Assembly: GCF_014385095.1 (NCBI RefSeq)
Contig: NZ_JACRTC010000001.1
Location: 372,001-436,000, forward strand
Origin: Zongyangia hominis
GTDB lineage: Bacteria > Bacillota > Clostridia > Oscillospirales > Ruminococcaceae
Direction of reading: 5' to 3'
Length of the DNA stretch: 64,000 bases
The notes below the pieces were generated by a model. That model saw only the letters and a program-made list of their open reading frames with translations, did no database searches and was not told the origin of the DNA. Below, piece by piece: positions 46,316-55,423 of the stretch (its first letter is position 1; each line of letters begins with the position of its first letter). The translations under genes and the position numbers were made by a program.

Positions 46316-47440
46316 ATGATTTTTCGTACAGAAGTAGTTTGCTATCTGTATATTGCCGTATGCGTCTGTATGCTCGTCTTTAATTGTCTGCTCATTCTCT
46401 ACCGCCGATATGAAAACCGCAGCCTCCAAAAATATATCAATCAGATTTCCGCGCTGGTGGACAGTCAATTGGAGTGCCTAAGCTACTCTGATGAAATGCA
46501 CCAGGAGATTCAGCAGCGCCTGGGAAAGCGCCTGAGACGAATTCATTTTCTCCGCGCTTTTCATTCGGTCATCACCGAAAAGCGGGAGGAGGAGCCCGCG
46601 CTTGTGGAACGCTACCTCCTCAAATCCCGGCCCATGTTTTCGGATTTGGTGGCGTCCTACCGGAAGGAAGAGGACATCAAACAAGCCTATTTCGCCTTTG
46701 TCATGGCGGATTTCAGCGTCTGCCGCTGGGTGCACGAGGACCCCATCATCGACTTCATGATGGAGCTCATCGTCGATAAGTCCGCCTACTGCCGGGAAAA
46801 TGCCCTCAAAGCCCTCTACCGGTTTGGGGATGCTGACAATGTACTGCTGGCGCTGCGCCTCATCGACGAAAACAATGTCTTCCACCATGAAAAGCTCATC
46901 ACTGACGGACTGCTCTCCTTTGCGGGGGACCGGCAGGAGTTGGCCGCTCTTTTGTGGAAGCATTTTCACGAGTTTCATTTGGAATTGCAGATCCCCTTCC
47001 TCAACTATATCCGCGCGGTGAGCAGTGATTTCCGGGAACCCTTTTATGAAATGCTTGCCAATGAGCGGACGGACAAGGAACTCAAAATCGCGCTCATCCG
47101 TTACTTTTGGAGGCACCCCTACCCACCGGTGGCCGAGGTTCTTGCCGGCTTTTTGGAGCGGGAAGACAGTCGGGATTGGGAAATCGCGGCCATCGCGGCG
47201 ACCGCCATCCGGGCCTATCCGGGGGAGCAGACTATTCTGGTGCTGAGAAAAGCGTTACTCAGCGCCAACTGGTATGTCCGCTATAACGCGGCGGACAGCC
47301 TCAAAAGCCTGGATGCGGACTTCAACATGCTGGCCTCCGTTTTTAACGGGCAGGACCGGTACGCCCGCGAAATGCTGCTTTTCCATGAGCAGCAGCATGA
47401 AATTAAAGAACAAGCCCAAAAGGAGGCGGAGCTGGTTTGA
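46316..47440 (+). CDS. HEAT-repeat protein with N-terminal membrane anchor
   Basis: A 374-residue protein. One membrane segment lies at about residues 8-30, a helical linker to about 70, then HEAT-like helical repeats to the end (for example DKSAYCRENALKALYRFGD and NWYVRYNAADSLKSL). Such solenoids usually hold protein partners. AAGGAG lies before ATG 46316. The stop overlaps the TTG start of the GT2 gene (TTGA), implying tight coupling, so it is probably a subunit or scaffold of the glycosyltransferase complex. No enzymatic motif was seen. Confidence 0.8.
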   Translation: MIFRTEVVCYLYIAVCVCMLVFNCLLILYRRYENRSLQKYINQISALVDSQLECLSYSDEMHQEIQQRLGKRLRRIHFLRAFHSVITEKREEEPALVERYLLKSRPMFSDLVASYRKEEDIKQAYFAFVMADFSVCRWVHEDPIIDFMMELIVDKSAYCRENALKALYRFGDADNVLLALRLIDENNVFHHEKLITDGLLSFAGDRQELAALLWKHFHEFHLELQIPFLNYIRAVSSDFREPFYEMLANERTDKELKIALIRYFWRHPYPPVAEVLAGFLEREDSRDWEIAAIAATAIRAYPGEQTILVLRKALLSANWYVRYNAADSLKSLDADFNMLASVFNGQDRYAREMLLFHEQQHEIKEQAQKEAELV

Positions 47441-48843
47441 CCGAAATTGTTAAGGTGTTTCTCGACTACGTCAACGTCTTTTTTATCCTATACCTCCTCG
47501 TTTACTCCACCTTTCTCTTCCTTTCGGTGACAGTGGGCACTTCGGTGCTCTATAAACAGTTCCAGATGCGGCAGCTTCACAACGAGCTCAAGCACGACTA
47601 TTATCTGCCCATTTCCATCATCGTACCCGCCTACAATGAGGAGATCACGGTGGTCGATACCGTTATCTCCCTATTGCAGTCCCAATATAAGCTCTTTGAG
47701 ATCATCGTGGTGGACGACGGCTCCCAGGACAACACCTCCCAGGTGCTTATCGACTACTTTCATATGCACCCCATCGACCATCCGGTACATAAGCAAATTC
47801 CCTGCCAGCCGGAGGAGTTTTTTTACCAGACTTACCGGGGCAATATCCCCATCACCCTGGTCAGGAAGAAAAACGGCGGCAAGGCCGACAGCCTCAATAT
47901 GGGCATTAACGTCTCCAAATACCCTTATTTTATCTGCATGGACGCCGACTCAATGCTCCAAGACGACGCGTTGGAAAACATTATTCGGCCGGTGATGGAA
48001 GACGAAAACGTCATCGCATGTGGAGGGCTGGTCAAAATCTCCAACGGCGTCACCATCAAAAACGGCAAGGTTGTCAACTATAAGCTACCCAGCAATCCTC
48101 TCGTCTGTATGCAGATTTTGGAGTATGACCGCTCTTTTCTGGCGTCCCGCATCTTTTTGGACCAATTTAACGCCAACCTCATCATTTCCGGCGCATTCGG
48201 CCTGTTTAAAAAGGAACTGGTCATCGCGGCAGGCGGATATGACCACTCCACCATGGGCGAGGATATGGAGCTGGTAGTCAAACTTCACCTGTTCTGCCGG
48301 GCTCACAACATCCCCTATTCCATCCGCTACGCGTCGGAGGCCATCTGCTGGAGCCAAGCGCCCACTTCCCTGCGGGATCTGATGAAGCAGCGCAAGCGTT
48401 GGCACCTGGGGCTCTTCCAGAGCCTGTGGAAGCACAGAAAGCTCTTTGCCAACACCAAATTCGGAGTGGTGAGCGTACTCTCCTACACCTATTTTCTGCT
48501 GTATGAGCTGTTTTCTCCCTTTATCGAGCTGTTCGGCCTGGCCACCATCCTGCTGGCCTTTGCGTTTAATCTCATCAACGTCCCGTTTATGATTTTGTTT
48601 TTCCTCATCTACGCGGGATTTGGCGCGCTTTTGTCCCTGACGGCCTTTTTTGCCCGCATCCACACCCAGAACTTAACGCTCTGTTTGAGCGATGTGGTCA
48701 AGGTGGTGGGACTGTGCCTGTTTGAAAACGCCGGGCTGCGGTTGATTTTGGCCTTCGTGCGGATGACGGCCTTCATCGGATACAAGCGAGGCAAGCATCA
48801 GTGGGGCAGAATTAAACGGCAGAAGATGAGCATCGAGCTTTAA
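47437..48843 (+). CDS. Processive-type family 2 glycosyltransferase (membrane)
   Basis: A 468-residue GT2 with an N-terminal membrane segment (about 11-36) and several C-terminal ones (about 350-430). Catalytic motifs are SIIVPAYNEE, VVDDGSQDN, the metal-binding DADSM, the acceptor-site GEDMEL and QRKRW. The last is the QxxRW signature of processive synthases for cellulose, chitin, hyaluronan and poly-GlcNAc. The sugar cannot be told from sequence by eye. There is no PilZ domain, so any c-di-GMP control must come from another protein, for instance the degenerate GGDEF-EAL encoded next. AAAAGGAGG precedes the TTG start inside the previous stop. Confidence 0.9.
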   Translation: MTEIVKVFLDYVNVFFILYLLVYSTFLFLSVTVGTSVLYKQFQMRQLHNELKHDYYLPISIIVPAYNEEITVVDTVISLLQSQYKLFEIIVVDDGSQDNTSQVLIDYFHMHPIDHPVHKQIPCQPEEFFYQTYRGNIPITLVRKKNGGKADSLNMGINVSKYPYFICMDADSMLQDDALENIIRPVMEDENVIACGGLVKISNGVTIKNGKVVNYKLPSNPLVCMQILEYDRSFLASRIFLDQFNANLIISGAFGLFKKELVIAAGGYDHSTMGEDMELVVKLHLFCRAHNIPYSIRYASEAICWSQAPTSLRDLMKQRKRWHLGLFQSLWKHRKLFANTKFGVVSVLSYTYFLLYELFSPFIELFGLATILLAFAFNLINVPFMILFFLIYAGFGALLSLTAFFARIHTQNLTLCLSDVVKVVGLCLFENAGLRLILAFVRMTAFIGYKRGKHQWGRIKRQKMSIEL

Positions 48844-48861
48844 TCGAAGGGAGGGGAAGAG

Positions 48862-50766
48862 ATGAAGAAAAAAACGATACGCCTAATGGTGGCGTTCTTC
48901 GCGGTGGTGCTAGTGATGAGCGGCTTTTTTGCATGGGCCGAGGAGGCGCCGGCGGAGACCATCTATGTGGCGGGCAACGCCGATCACTATCCCATCGAGT
49001 ATTACGACCAGGATGCCCAGCAGTTTGCAGGTGTTATGCCCGACTTGCTCCGGAAAATCGGAGAGGAAACTGGCATTGAGTTTGTGTATTTAAAGCCAAG
49101 CCATGACCGGGAATATTATGTCAAAAATTTACAAGCGGAGATGCTCTCCGACTATCAGCTCACCGACTTTTCCGCCGAGCGCTATGGGCTCACTTACGGA
49201 CCCGTGTATTTCTCCTTCCCCGACAAGGAAGGAGCGGAGGCCGTCCGCTTTGCCTTTACTCCAATTATGGACGAAGCGGTCAAGGCGCGGATTTTAGAGG
49301 GCTTTGATACGTTAAGCGCCATACAGCGGGAGGATATCCTTCTGTCCAACCTTTCCCGGCAAAAGCCACCCAACACCAAATGGATGCTCATCCTTTGCGT
49401 TGTCCTGGCGGCGGTGGGAATTGTTGCAGCCGTCATCCTGAGCATTTTATTGCGCAAAAACCGCCGGAAGCTGCGCAACGCCATCTATGCCGACCGCATG
49501 ACCGGGTATAAGTTCGGCAACAGCCTCAAGATGCAAAAGGATTACAATGTCCTTATCAGCGATGAAAACCGGTGTAGCTATTGCACGGTGGATTTGGCCA
49601 TCGAAAACTTCATCGACATCCGGGAAGTCTACGGCTACGAGGAACGAAATTTCCTTTTGGAGCGCATGTCCTATATCATCGACAATCATATCAGCGATTT
49701 GGAGATGTTTTGTAGGATATCCGGGGGCAATTTTATCTTAATTTTGCAGTATATCTCAAAACAGAGGCTACTGGACCGTCTCCAGGCCATCGACGACGAG
49801 GTGGCGCAGATGCTCAAGGACGAGGGACGGGAATATAAGGCCAGACTCATCCACGGTATCTACTTCTTGGCCTACAACGATCGAGACATGAACCAGACCA
49901 TTTACTATGGGGTGCAGGCCAAGCGCTTTGCCCAGAAAAACCAGCTGCGCTACGCCATTTACGACGACGTGATCTCCCGGATGAGCGGCAGCGACCGGGA
50001 ATTTGGGCGGGAAGCCCGGGCCGCATTTGAAAACAATGAATTTATCGCCCACTTCCAGCCAAAAGTAGAGGTAAGGAGCGGACAGATTGTGGGCTTTGAG
50101 GCCCTGGCACGGTGGCAGAGCAAGAAAAAGGGGCTGCTGTTCCCGGGGAGCTTCCTGCCGCTTTTGGCCCAGAACAATCTGCTGTCCAAGTTGGATTTTA
50201 CCCTCTTTGCCATTGTATGCCGCATACTCCGCCAGCGTATGGACGAGGGACTTTCACTCTTGTACGTTTCCTGCAACTTTTCCAGGGATAGCTTTTACCG
50301 GCTGGATTTTGTAACCGAGCTTCGGAAGATTGTACAGGAATATCGGGTCCCCGCGGAGCTATTGGAAGTGGAGATCACCGAGAGCATCACGGCGGAAAAT
50401 AAGGAAGAGATCATCGCTAAAATCGCGGAGCTCAAGGAAGACGGCTTCACCGTGACGCTCGATAACTTCGGCAGCGGCGCAGCCTCCTTTGTGGATTTGC
50501 AGCGGTGTCAACTCGACGCCGTTAAGCTGGACCGGGAGCTGGTGAGCGACATGGAAAGCGCTAAGACCCAGTCGGTCATCCAGGGCATTGTGGAATTGTG
50601 CCACAGCATCGGCGTGAAAGTCACCTGCGAGGGCATTGAAACCCAAGAGCAGAAGCAGCTGCTTGAACAGGTGCAGTGCGATGTGGCACAAGGGTATCTG
50701 TTCTTCCAGCCCATGCCCTATGAGCAGGTCCGGCGGCTGGTGGATCAAGCAACAGAGAAGAAGTAG
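48862..50766 (+). CDS. Exported-sensor, degenerate GGDEF + EAL protein
   Basis: A 634-residue protein. A signal peptide or first membrane segment is at about 5-25, then a short extracytoplasmic region resembling bacterial solute-binding type 3 domains (about 30-155). A second membrane segment (about 172-197) leads to a GGDEF-like domain (about 205-365) whose active-site loop reads SGGNF, so it cannot be a normal cyclase. The EAL domain (about 375-625) keeps FEALARW, VEITES, KLDRE and CEGIET. The DDFG motif is DNFG, losing one metal-ligand aspartate. It may be a weak phosphodiesterase or, more likely, a c-di-GMP receptor. It lies between the GT2 and the last gene of the operon. Confidence 0.85.
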   Translation: MKKKTIRLMVAFFAVVLVMSGFFAWAEEAPAETIYVAGNADHYPIEYYDQDAQQFAGVMPDLLRKIGEETGIEFVYLKPSHDREYYVKNLQAEMLSDYQLTDFSAERYGLTYGPVYFSFPDKEGAEAVRFAFTPIMDEAVKARILEGFDTLSAIQREDILLSNLSRQKPPNTKWMLILCVVLAAVGIVAAVILSILLRKNRRKLRNAIYADRMTGYKFGNSLKMQKDYNVLISDENRCSYCTVDLAIENFIDIREVYGYEERNFLLERMSYIIDNHISDLEMFCRISGGNFILILQYISKQRLLDRLQAIDDEVAQMLKDEGREYKARLIHGIYFLAYNDRDMNQTIYYGVQAKRFAQKNQLRYAIYDDVISRMSGSDREFGREARAAFENNEFIAHFQPKVEVRSGQIVGFEALARWQSKKKGLLFPGSFLPLLAQNNLLSKLDFTLFAIVCRILRQRMDEGLSLLYVSCNFSRDSFYRLDFVTELRKIVQEYRVPAELLEVEITESITAENKEEIIAKIAELKEDGFTVTLDNFGSGAASFVDLQRCQLDAVKLDRELVSDMESAKTQSVIQGIVELCHSIGVKVTCEGIETQEQKQLLEQVQCDVAQGYLFFQPMPYEQVRRLVDQATEKK

Positions 50767-50778
50767 GCGGAGGGCCGT

Positions 50779-51690
50779 ATGAACAACAAAAAATGGATGT
50801 GGGCGGTTTTGGCCGTCCTCGTGATTGTGATCGTGGGGGTGGGACTCTTCTTTTATTTACGGCAGGAGGAAACCCCGCCCCAGAGCCATTACAGTCTCTT
50901 TTCGTGGGACGACGAGGCCGTGAAAGCGGATGAGCGGGAGGATTTTCTTTCCATCCTCTCCCAGATGGAGATCGACACCGTCTATCAGGCGCTAAGCAGC
51001 GACCAGATGGAGAGCAAGGACACGGAGACCTTCCTTTCCGACCTCAGCCAAAAGGGAATCGCAGTTTACTATCTCGCCGGGGACTCCGCATGGGGCAGGG
51101 AGAAGGACGGTGCGTCGGTGCGCGCCGTTATCGAGCAGGTGGCTCATTACAATAAAGCCGCTGGCAAGGACCGCCGGTTTGCTGGGCTTATGCTGGATGT
51201 GGAACCCTACCTCCTAGAGGAGTGGAAAGGCGCCTCCGATGAGGATAAGGAGGTTCTTTTCACCCAGTATGTGGACGGTATGGTGGAGGCCTACCAGGCG
51301 GCGCGGAAGGAAAAGATTCCCATGCTCCTGTGCATCCCCTGGTTTTATGAGAAGTACTCCGAGCCCCAGCTCGGACGGCTCATTGCCGAGGGGTGCGACG
51401 GCGTGGCCATCATGAACTACCGCCGTTCCGACGAATACGGACAGATTGAGACGGAAGTGGAGCTGGCGAGAAAATATGAAAAACAGGTCGTCAACATCGC
51501 AGAGCTGCAAAAGCCGGGCAGCCACGACTTAGAGGACGTCAACACCTATTATAACGAGGGGCTCGATGCCCTCAGAGCGTCCTGGGACGTCTTAGAACGG
51601 CGTTTCGATTACGACAGGCTCAGCTTCTCCTACCACTATTACGCGCCCTTAAAGGAGCTGCTGGAAGGGCAGGGGAGCGGTCAAGAATAA
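50779..51690 (+). CDS. Membrane-anchored TIM-barrel-like hypothetical protein
   Basis: A 303-residue protein with one N-terminal membrane segment (about 8-27) and an extracellular domain. Alternating strand/helix pattern and phrases such as FAGLMLDVEPYLLEEW, IPMLLCIPWF and GVAIMNYRRSDE resemble small glycosidase-like barrels, with DVEP (near residue 138) a candidate catalytic site. I cannot place it in a named family. It is the last gene of the operon, 12 bp after the GGDEF-EAL gene and 13 bp before a strong terminator, so a role in the same surface process is likely. Confidence 0.65.
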   Translation: MNNKKWMWAVLAVLVIVIVGVGLFFYLRQEETPPQSHYSLFSWDDEAVKADEREDFLSILSQMEIDTVYQALSSDQMESKDTETFLSDLSQKGIAVYYLAGDSAWGREKDGASVRAVIEQVAHYNKAAGKDRRFAGLMLDVEPYLLEEWKGASDEDKEVLFTQYVDGMVEAYQAARKEKIPMLLCIPWFYEKYSEPQLGRLIAEGCDGVAIMNYRRSDEYGQIETEVELARKYEKQVVNIAELQKPGSHDLEDVNTYYNEGLDALRASWDVLERRFDYDRLSFSYHYYAPLKELLEGQGSGQE

Positions 51691-51702
51691 AAGCGCATAG
51701 AA

Positions 51703-51735
51703 AAACCCCGCACGGAGTATTTCCGTGCGGGGTTT
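51703..51735. terminator. Bidirectional terminator between the VTC-GT2 operon and the lysine operon
   Basis: AAACCCCGCACGGA (51703-51716) pairs with TCCGTGCGGGGTTT (51722-51735). T-runs flank both sides, the better one on the minus strand. Confidence 0.9.
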
Positions 51736-51751
51736 GCTTATGAAGCTGCTG

Positions 51752-52222
51752 TTACGCCTTGATGCCGAAGGTTTCCTCCAAGGAAACCAAAGCGTCATGA
51801 TAGTTTGCCTCTGTAAAGAGGAAGGAGATGTCGATCTCCGAAGTGGTGATGACGAGGATCTCGGTCTGGGCCTTGGCGACTGCGGCGATGGCTGAGGCCG
51901 CGACACCGGGCTGCTCCCGCATCTCCTCCCCGAACAGGGAGATTTTGCAGTTGCCGCTGCTGACCATGGGCTTAATGGAGGGATAATCCTCCCGCAGCTT
52001 GGCGATGATAGCCAGGGCAGAGGCCAGACTGTCTCCCTCCACCGTGAAGGAGAGGTTGACAAACTCCCCCTGGGGAGGCGTCTGGGAAATCATGTCGATG
52101 TTGATGCCGCCCTCGGAAAAGGCGGTGAAAATATGGGAGATAAAGTCCAGCTTTGCCGGCGCCTTATTAAAGGTAATGAGGGCAATATCGTGGACCGTGG
52201 AAATCTGCTGCACGCCGTTCAT
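51752..52222 (-). CDS. Stand-alone ACT-domain protein (aspartate-kinase regulatory type)
   Basis: A 156-residue protein with two ACT-like repeats (about residues 8-75 and 85-150). VHDIALITFNKAPAK and the FSEGGINIDMISQTPP stretch are what is found in the regulatory half of aspartokinase; there is no kinase domain. It is the last gene of the asd-dapA-dapB operon, so it probably senses lysine or another aspartate-family amino acid and regulates a partner enzyme by binding. AGGAGG (complement near 52231-52236) precedes the ATG. Confidence 0.8.
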   Translation of the reverse strand: MNGVQQISTVHDIALITFNKAPAKLDFISHIFTAFSEGGINIDMISQTPPQGEFVNLSFTVEGDSLASALAIIAKLREDYPSIKPMVSSGNCKISLFGEEMREQPGVAASAIAAVAKAQTEILVITTSEIDISFLFTEANYHDALVSLEETFGIKA

Positions 52223-52271
52223 AGGATCATCCTCCTTTAATTGTGGGTAAGATCAGCCTTACAGCCTTACT

Positions 52272-53021
52272 TTACACCATATCCTTCATGTTGTAAAGGC
52301 CCGCCGTTTTGCCGCACATGAAGACGGCGGCGTTGACCGCACCGGAGGCGAAAACCTCCTTGGACATGGCCGTGTGGGAGATGGTCAGGATTTCATCCCG
52401 GCCGGCGAACATGATGTCGTGTTCCCCCACAATGGTGCCGCCCCGCACCGCGTGGATGCCAATCTCGTTTTTATCCCGTTTTTTGCGCTGGCTGTGCCGG
52501 TCGTAGACATACTGGGGCTTCTCGTCGAGCACCCCGGAGACCGCGTCGGCGATCATCAGGGCGGTGCCGCTGGGCGCGTCGATCTTCTGGTTGTGGTGTT
52601 TCTCGATGATTTCGATGTCAAAGGAGTCGCCCAGGACACCGGCCGCCTTTTTTGCGAGCTCCACCATCAAATTGATGCCCAGCGACATGTTGGCGGTGAA
52701 AAACACCGGCGTACCTTTCGCCGCCGCGTGGATTTCCTCGATCTGGGCCTTGCTGTATCCGGTGGTGGCCAGCACCACCGGGATGCCACGCTCCTTGGAA
52801 AAGGCGAGCAGGGGGGTGAGGACCGACGGGTGGGAGAAGTCGATGATCACATCGGCTCCGCCGGCGTAGTCGGAGGGTTTGGCGAAGACCGGATAGTCGA
52901 AATGGCGCTGGGTGTTGATATCAATACCGGCCACAATGGTGCAGTCGTCCCGCCCCGCCACAATGTTGGAGATGACGTGGCCCATTTTGCCGTTGCATCC
53001 CGAGAGAATGATCTGTTTCAT
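52272..53021 (-). CDS. dapB: 4-hydroxy-tetrahydrodipicolinate reductase
   Basis: A 249-residue DapB using NAD(P)H. The dinucleotide fold is ILSGCNGKMGHVI at the N-terminus. The catalytic region has EIIEKHHNQKIDAPSGTA near residues 133-150 with the histidine pair and lysine, and the C-terminal half has ISHTAMSKEVFASGAV. It acts after DapA in meso-diaminopimelate and lysine synthesis, supplying both cell wall and, in spore-formers, dipicolinate. It lies 31 bp after dapA and 49 bp before the ACT gene. Confidence 0.95.
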   Translation of the reverse strand: MKQIILSGCNGKMGHVISNIVAGRDDCTIVAGIDINTQRHFDYPVFAKPSDYAGGADVIIDFSHPSVLTPLLAFSKERGIPVVLATTGYSKAQIEEIHAAAKGTPVFFTANMSLGINLMVELAKKAAGVLGDSFDIEIIEKHHNQKIDAPSGTALMIADAVSGVLDEKPQYVYDRHSQRKKRDKNEIGIHAVRGGTIVGEHDIMFAGRDEILTISHTAMSKEVFASGAVNAAVFMCGKTAGLYNMKDMV

Positions 53022-53052
53022 CGTTTGAACTTCCCCTTTTATCTGACTCTTT

Positions 53053-53943
53053 CTATTTGATCAGGCCGCATTTCTCCATTTCCGCTTTCAGCCGCGCGAT
53101 ATTCGCGTCGCTCAGTCCCACCAACGGCAGGCGGCACTGGCCGCATGGATAGCCAATCAGGCTCATGGCCTCCTTGACCGGGATGGGGTTGACGTCGCAG
53201 AACAGAGCGCTGATGAGGCCAAAGAGCTTGGTCTGGAGGGCTGCGCTTTCCGCTACCTTGCCGTCGAAGAAGAGCTGGCAGATGTCATGGGTCTCTTTTG
53301 GCATGACATTGGAGAGAACCGAGATGACGCCTTTGCCGCCCAAGGAGAGGATGGGAACGATCTGGTCGTCGTTGCCCGAGTAGACATCCAAATCCTCGCC
53401 GCACAGGTACTTGGTCTCCAGGATGGCGGACAGGTTGCCGCTGGCCTCCTTGGTGGCGACGATATTGGGATGCTTGGCGAGCTCCTTGTAGGTGGCGGGA
53501 GCGATGTTGCAGCCGGTGCGGCTGGGCACGTTATAGAGGATGACCGGCAGATCGGTGGCGTCGGCCAGGGTGGTAAAGTGTCTGATGAGGCCCAGCTGGG
53601 AGGTCTTGTTGTAGTAGGGGGTGACGTGGAGCAGCGCGTCGGCGCCCACCGCTTTGGCCTGCTTACTCATCCACAGAGCGTAGGAGGTGTGGTTGCTGCC
53701 GGCGCCCGCCACCACGGGGACACGGCCCGCGGTTCTTTCTACGGCGTAGCGGATGCACTCCACATGCTCCTCGTCGGTCATAGTGGAGGACTCGCCCGTG
53801 GTGCCGCAGATGACGATGGCGTCGGTGCCGTTCTCAATCTGGAAGTCGATCAGTTTGCCCAAAAGGTCGTAGTTAATGGATTCGTCCGCGTTCATGGGGG
53901 TGACGATGGCGACGCCAGCGCCGGTAAATACTGTTTTTTTCAT
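53053..53943 (-). CDS. dapA: 4-hydroxy-tetrahydrodipicolinate synthase
   Basis: A 296-residue class I aldolase-fold enzyme condensing pyruvate with aspartate semialdehyde. The Schiff-base lysine is in NIVATKEASGN near residue 161, the tyrosine in LYNVPSRTG near residue 136, and the substrate loop in CGTTGESSTM near residue 45. GGAG precedes the ATG on the complement. Second gene of the L-box operon, 84 bp after asd. Confidence 0.95.
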   Translation of the reverse strand: MKKTVFTGAGVAIVTPMNADESINYDLLGKLIDFQIENGTDAIVICGTTGESSTMTDEEHVECIRYAVERTAGRVPVVAGAGSNHTSYALWMSKQAKAVGADALLHVTPYYNKTSQLGLIRHFTTLADATDLPVILYNVPSRTGCNIAPATYKELAKHPNIVATKEASGNLSAILETKYLCGEDLDVYSGNDDQIVPILSLGGKGVISVLSNVMPKETHDICQLFFDGKVAESAALQTKLFGLISALFCDVNPIPVKEAMSLIGYPCGQCRLPLVGLSDANIARLKAEMEKCGLIK

Positions 53944-54027
53944 GGTAATTGTCTCCTATCTGCCGCTGCGCCGTCGGCTCTAAAAAATCAAAGCGCAGCA
54001 TTCTTATGCTTCATATGTATCCGTTTT

Positions 54028-55104
54028 CTAATCAAAATATCCCTTGGCCGCCAGTAGCTCCGCCAGCAGCACCCCGCCGCCGGCAGCGCCGCGCAGCGTG
54101 TTGTGGGATATGCAAACAAATTTGTAGTCATATTGGGTGTCTTCCCGCAGACGGCCGATGGAGACGGCCATACCGCCCTCCAGATTGCGTTCAGACTTGG
54201 TCTGGGGCCGGTCGGGCTCCTCAAAGTAGTGGAGGAACTGTTTGGGCGCGTGGGGGAGGGAAAGGGCCTGGGGAGCGCCAGCGAAATTCGCCCATTTTTC
54301 CTTGATTTCCTCGATGGAGGGTTTGTTTTTAAAGCTGACAAAGCAAGCGGCCAGATGCCCGTCGGAAACCGGCACCCGGATGCACTGGGCCGTGATGGCG
54401 GGGGAGGAGGCGGGGACGATCTTGCCGTCTTCCACCTTGCCCCAGATTTTTAAAGGCTCCTGCTCGCTCTTCTCTTCCTCGCCGCCGATGTAGGGAATGA
54501 CGTTGTCGATCATCTCGGGCCAGCGCTCGAAGGTCTTGCCCGCGCCGGAAATGGCCTGATAGGTGCAGACGAGGGATTTGGTGATGCCAAATTCCATCAA
54601 AGGATGCAGGGCGGGGACATAGCTTTGCAAAGAGCAGTTGGACTTGACGGCGATGAAGCCCCGCTTGGTGCCCAGGCGTTTGCGCTGGGCGGGAATGACC
54701 TCCAAATGAGCGTCGTTGATCTCCGGGATGACCATGGGGACGTCGGGGGTAGCGCGGTGGGCCGAGTTATTGGATACCACCGGACATTCGGCCTTGGCGT
54801 ATGCTTCCTCCAGGGCCCGGATTTCGTCCTTTTTCATGTCCACGGCGCAGAAGATGAAATCCACCTGGGAGGCGACCTCCTCCACGTGGGAGGCGTCAAG
54901 AACCACCATTTGTTTGACTTCTTCCGGCATGGGGGTGGTCATCGCCCAGCGGTCTCCCACCGCTTCTTCATAGGTTTTGCCGGCCGAGCGGGGGGATGCG
55001 GCCAATACTTTGAGGGAAAACCAGGGATGGTTTTCCATTAACGTGACGAACCTCTGGCCCACCATTCCCGTGGCGCCTACGATTCCAACGCGATACTGTT
55101 TCAT
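54028..55104 (-). CDS. asd: Aspartate-semialdehyde dehydrogenase (archaeal/fungal-type)
   Basis: A 358-residue NADPH enzyme producing aspartate semialdehyde from aspartyl phosphate. The N-terminal fold is [15 protein letters not shown]. The catalytic cysteine is in VKSNCSLQS, followed by [11 protein letters not shown] and [10 protein letters not shown]. The sequence style resembles the archaeal/fungal branch more than the Bacillus branch; this is from recall. The frame is open upstream into the riboswitch terminator, but AAGGAG (complement of about 55116-55121) selects the ATG at 55104. First gene of the lysine operon. Confidence 0.93.
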   Translation of the reverse strand: MKQYRVGIVGATGMVGQRFVTLMENHPWFSLKVLAASPRSAGKTYEEAVGDRWAMTTPMPEEVKQMVVLDASHVEEVASQVDFIFCAVDMKKDEIRALEEAYAKAECPVVSNNSAHRATPDVPMVIPEINDAHLEVIPAQRKRLGTKRGFIAVKSNCSLQSYVPALHPLMEFGITKSLVCTYQAISGAGKTFERWPEMIDNVIPYIGGEEEKSEQEPLKIWGKVEDGKIVPASSPAITAQCIRVPVSDGHLAACFVSFKNKPSIEEIKEKWANFAGAPQALSLPHAPKQFLHYFEEPDRPQTKSERNLEGGMAVSIGRLREDTQYDYKFVCISHNTLRGAAGGGVLLAELLAAKGYFD

Positions 55105-55152
55105 AATGAATAAGACTCCTTCCAACCTGAATAGTGATTCCTTTAGGATATG

Positions 55153-55175
55153 AAAAAAACCGGTTGAAAACCGGC
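55153..55175 (-). terminator. Intrinsic terminator of the L-box expression platform
   Basis: On the minus strand CCGGTT, loop TTC, AACCGG, then seven T, 49 bp before asd. It is the expected off-switch when lysine is bound. Confidence 0.85.
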
Positions 55176-55237
55176 TTCTAATACAATATAATAGAGACAT
55201 TGACGCTCTTTTTCAAAAAGATTTCTGGAAAAGAAAC

Positions 55238-55401
55238 GATAGCTCTCCATCATACTGATGACAGTCGCCAGCCTATTCGACTGAACAACCAGGTCAGACA
55301 ACCGCCGTCGCCGTCCGCCTTCGGCAGCTTTACCTTTCTGTGAGCACTCAAACGACCTTGGCAGTCTCGTATCACATACTTTTTAAAGCCGCACCTCTAT
55401 C
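55238..55401 (-). promoter_or_regulatory. Lysine riboswitch (L-box) upstream of asd
   Basis: Read on the minus strand, the element begins GATAGAGGTGC (complement of 55391-55401) and closes with GAGAGCTATC (complement of 55238-55247), which pair as P1. Between them are the conserved AAAGGTAAAGCTGCCGAAG stretch, a CTGG and GGCGACTGTC block and other L-box landmarks. A terminator lies downstream (55153-55175). It should bind lysine and shut off asd-dapA-dapB-ACT transcription. Confidence 0.93.
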
Positions 55402-55423
55402 TTTCGTGTTATTCTTTTTATCT

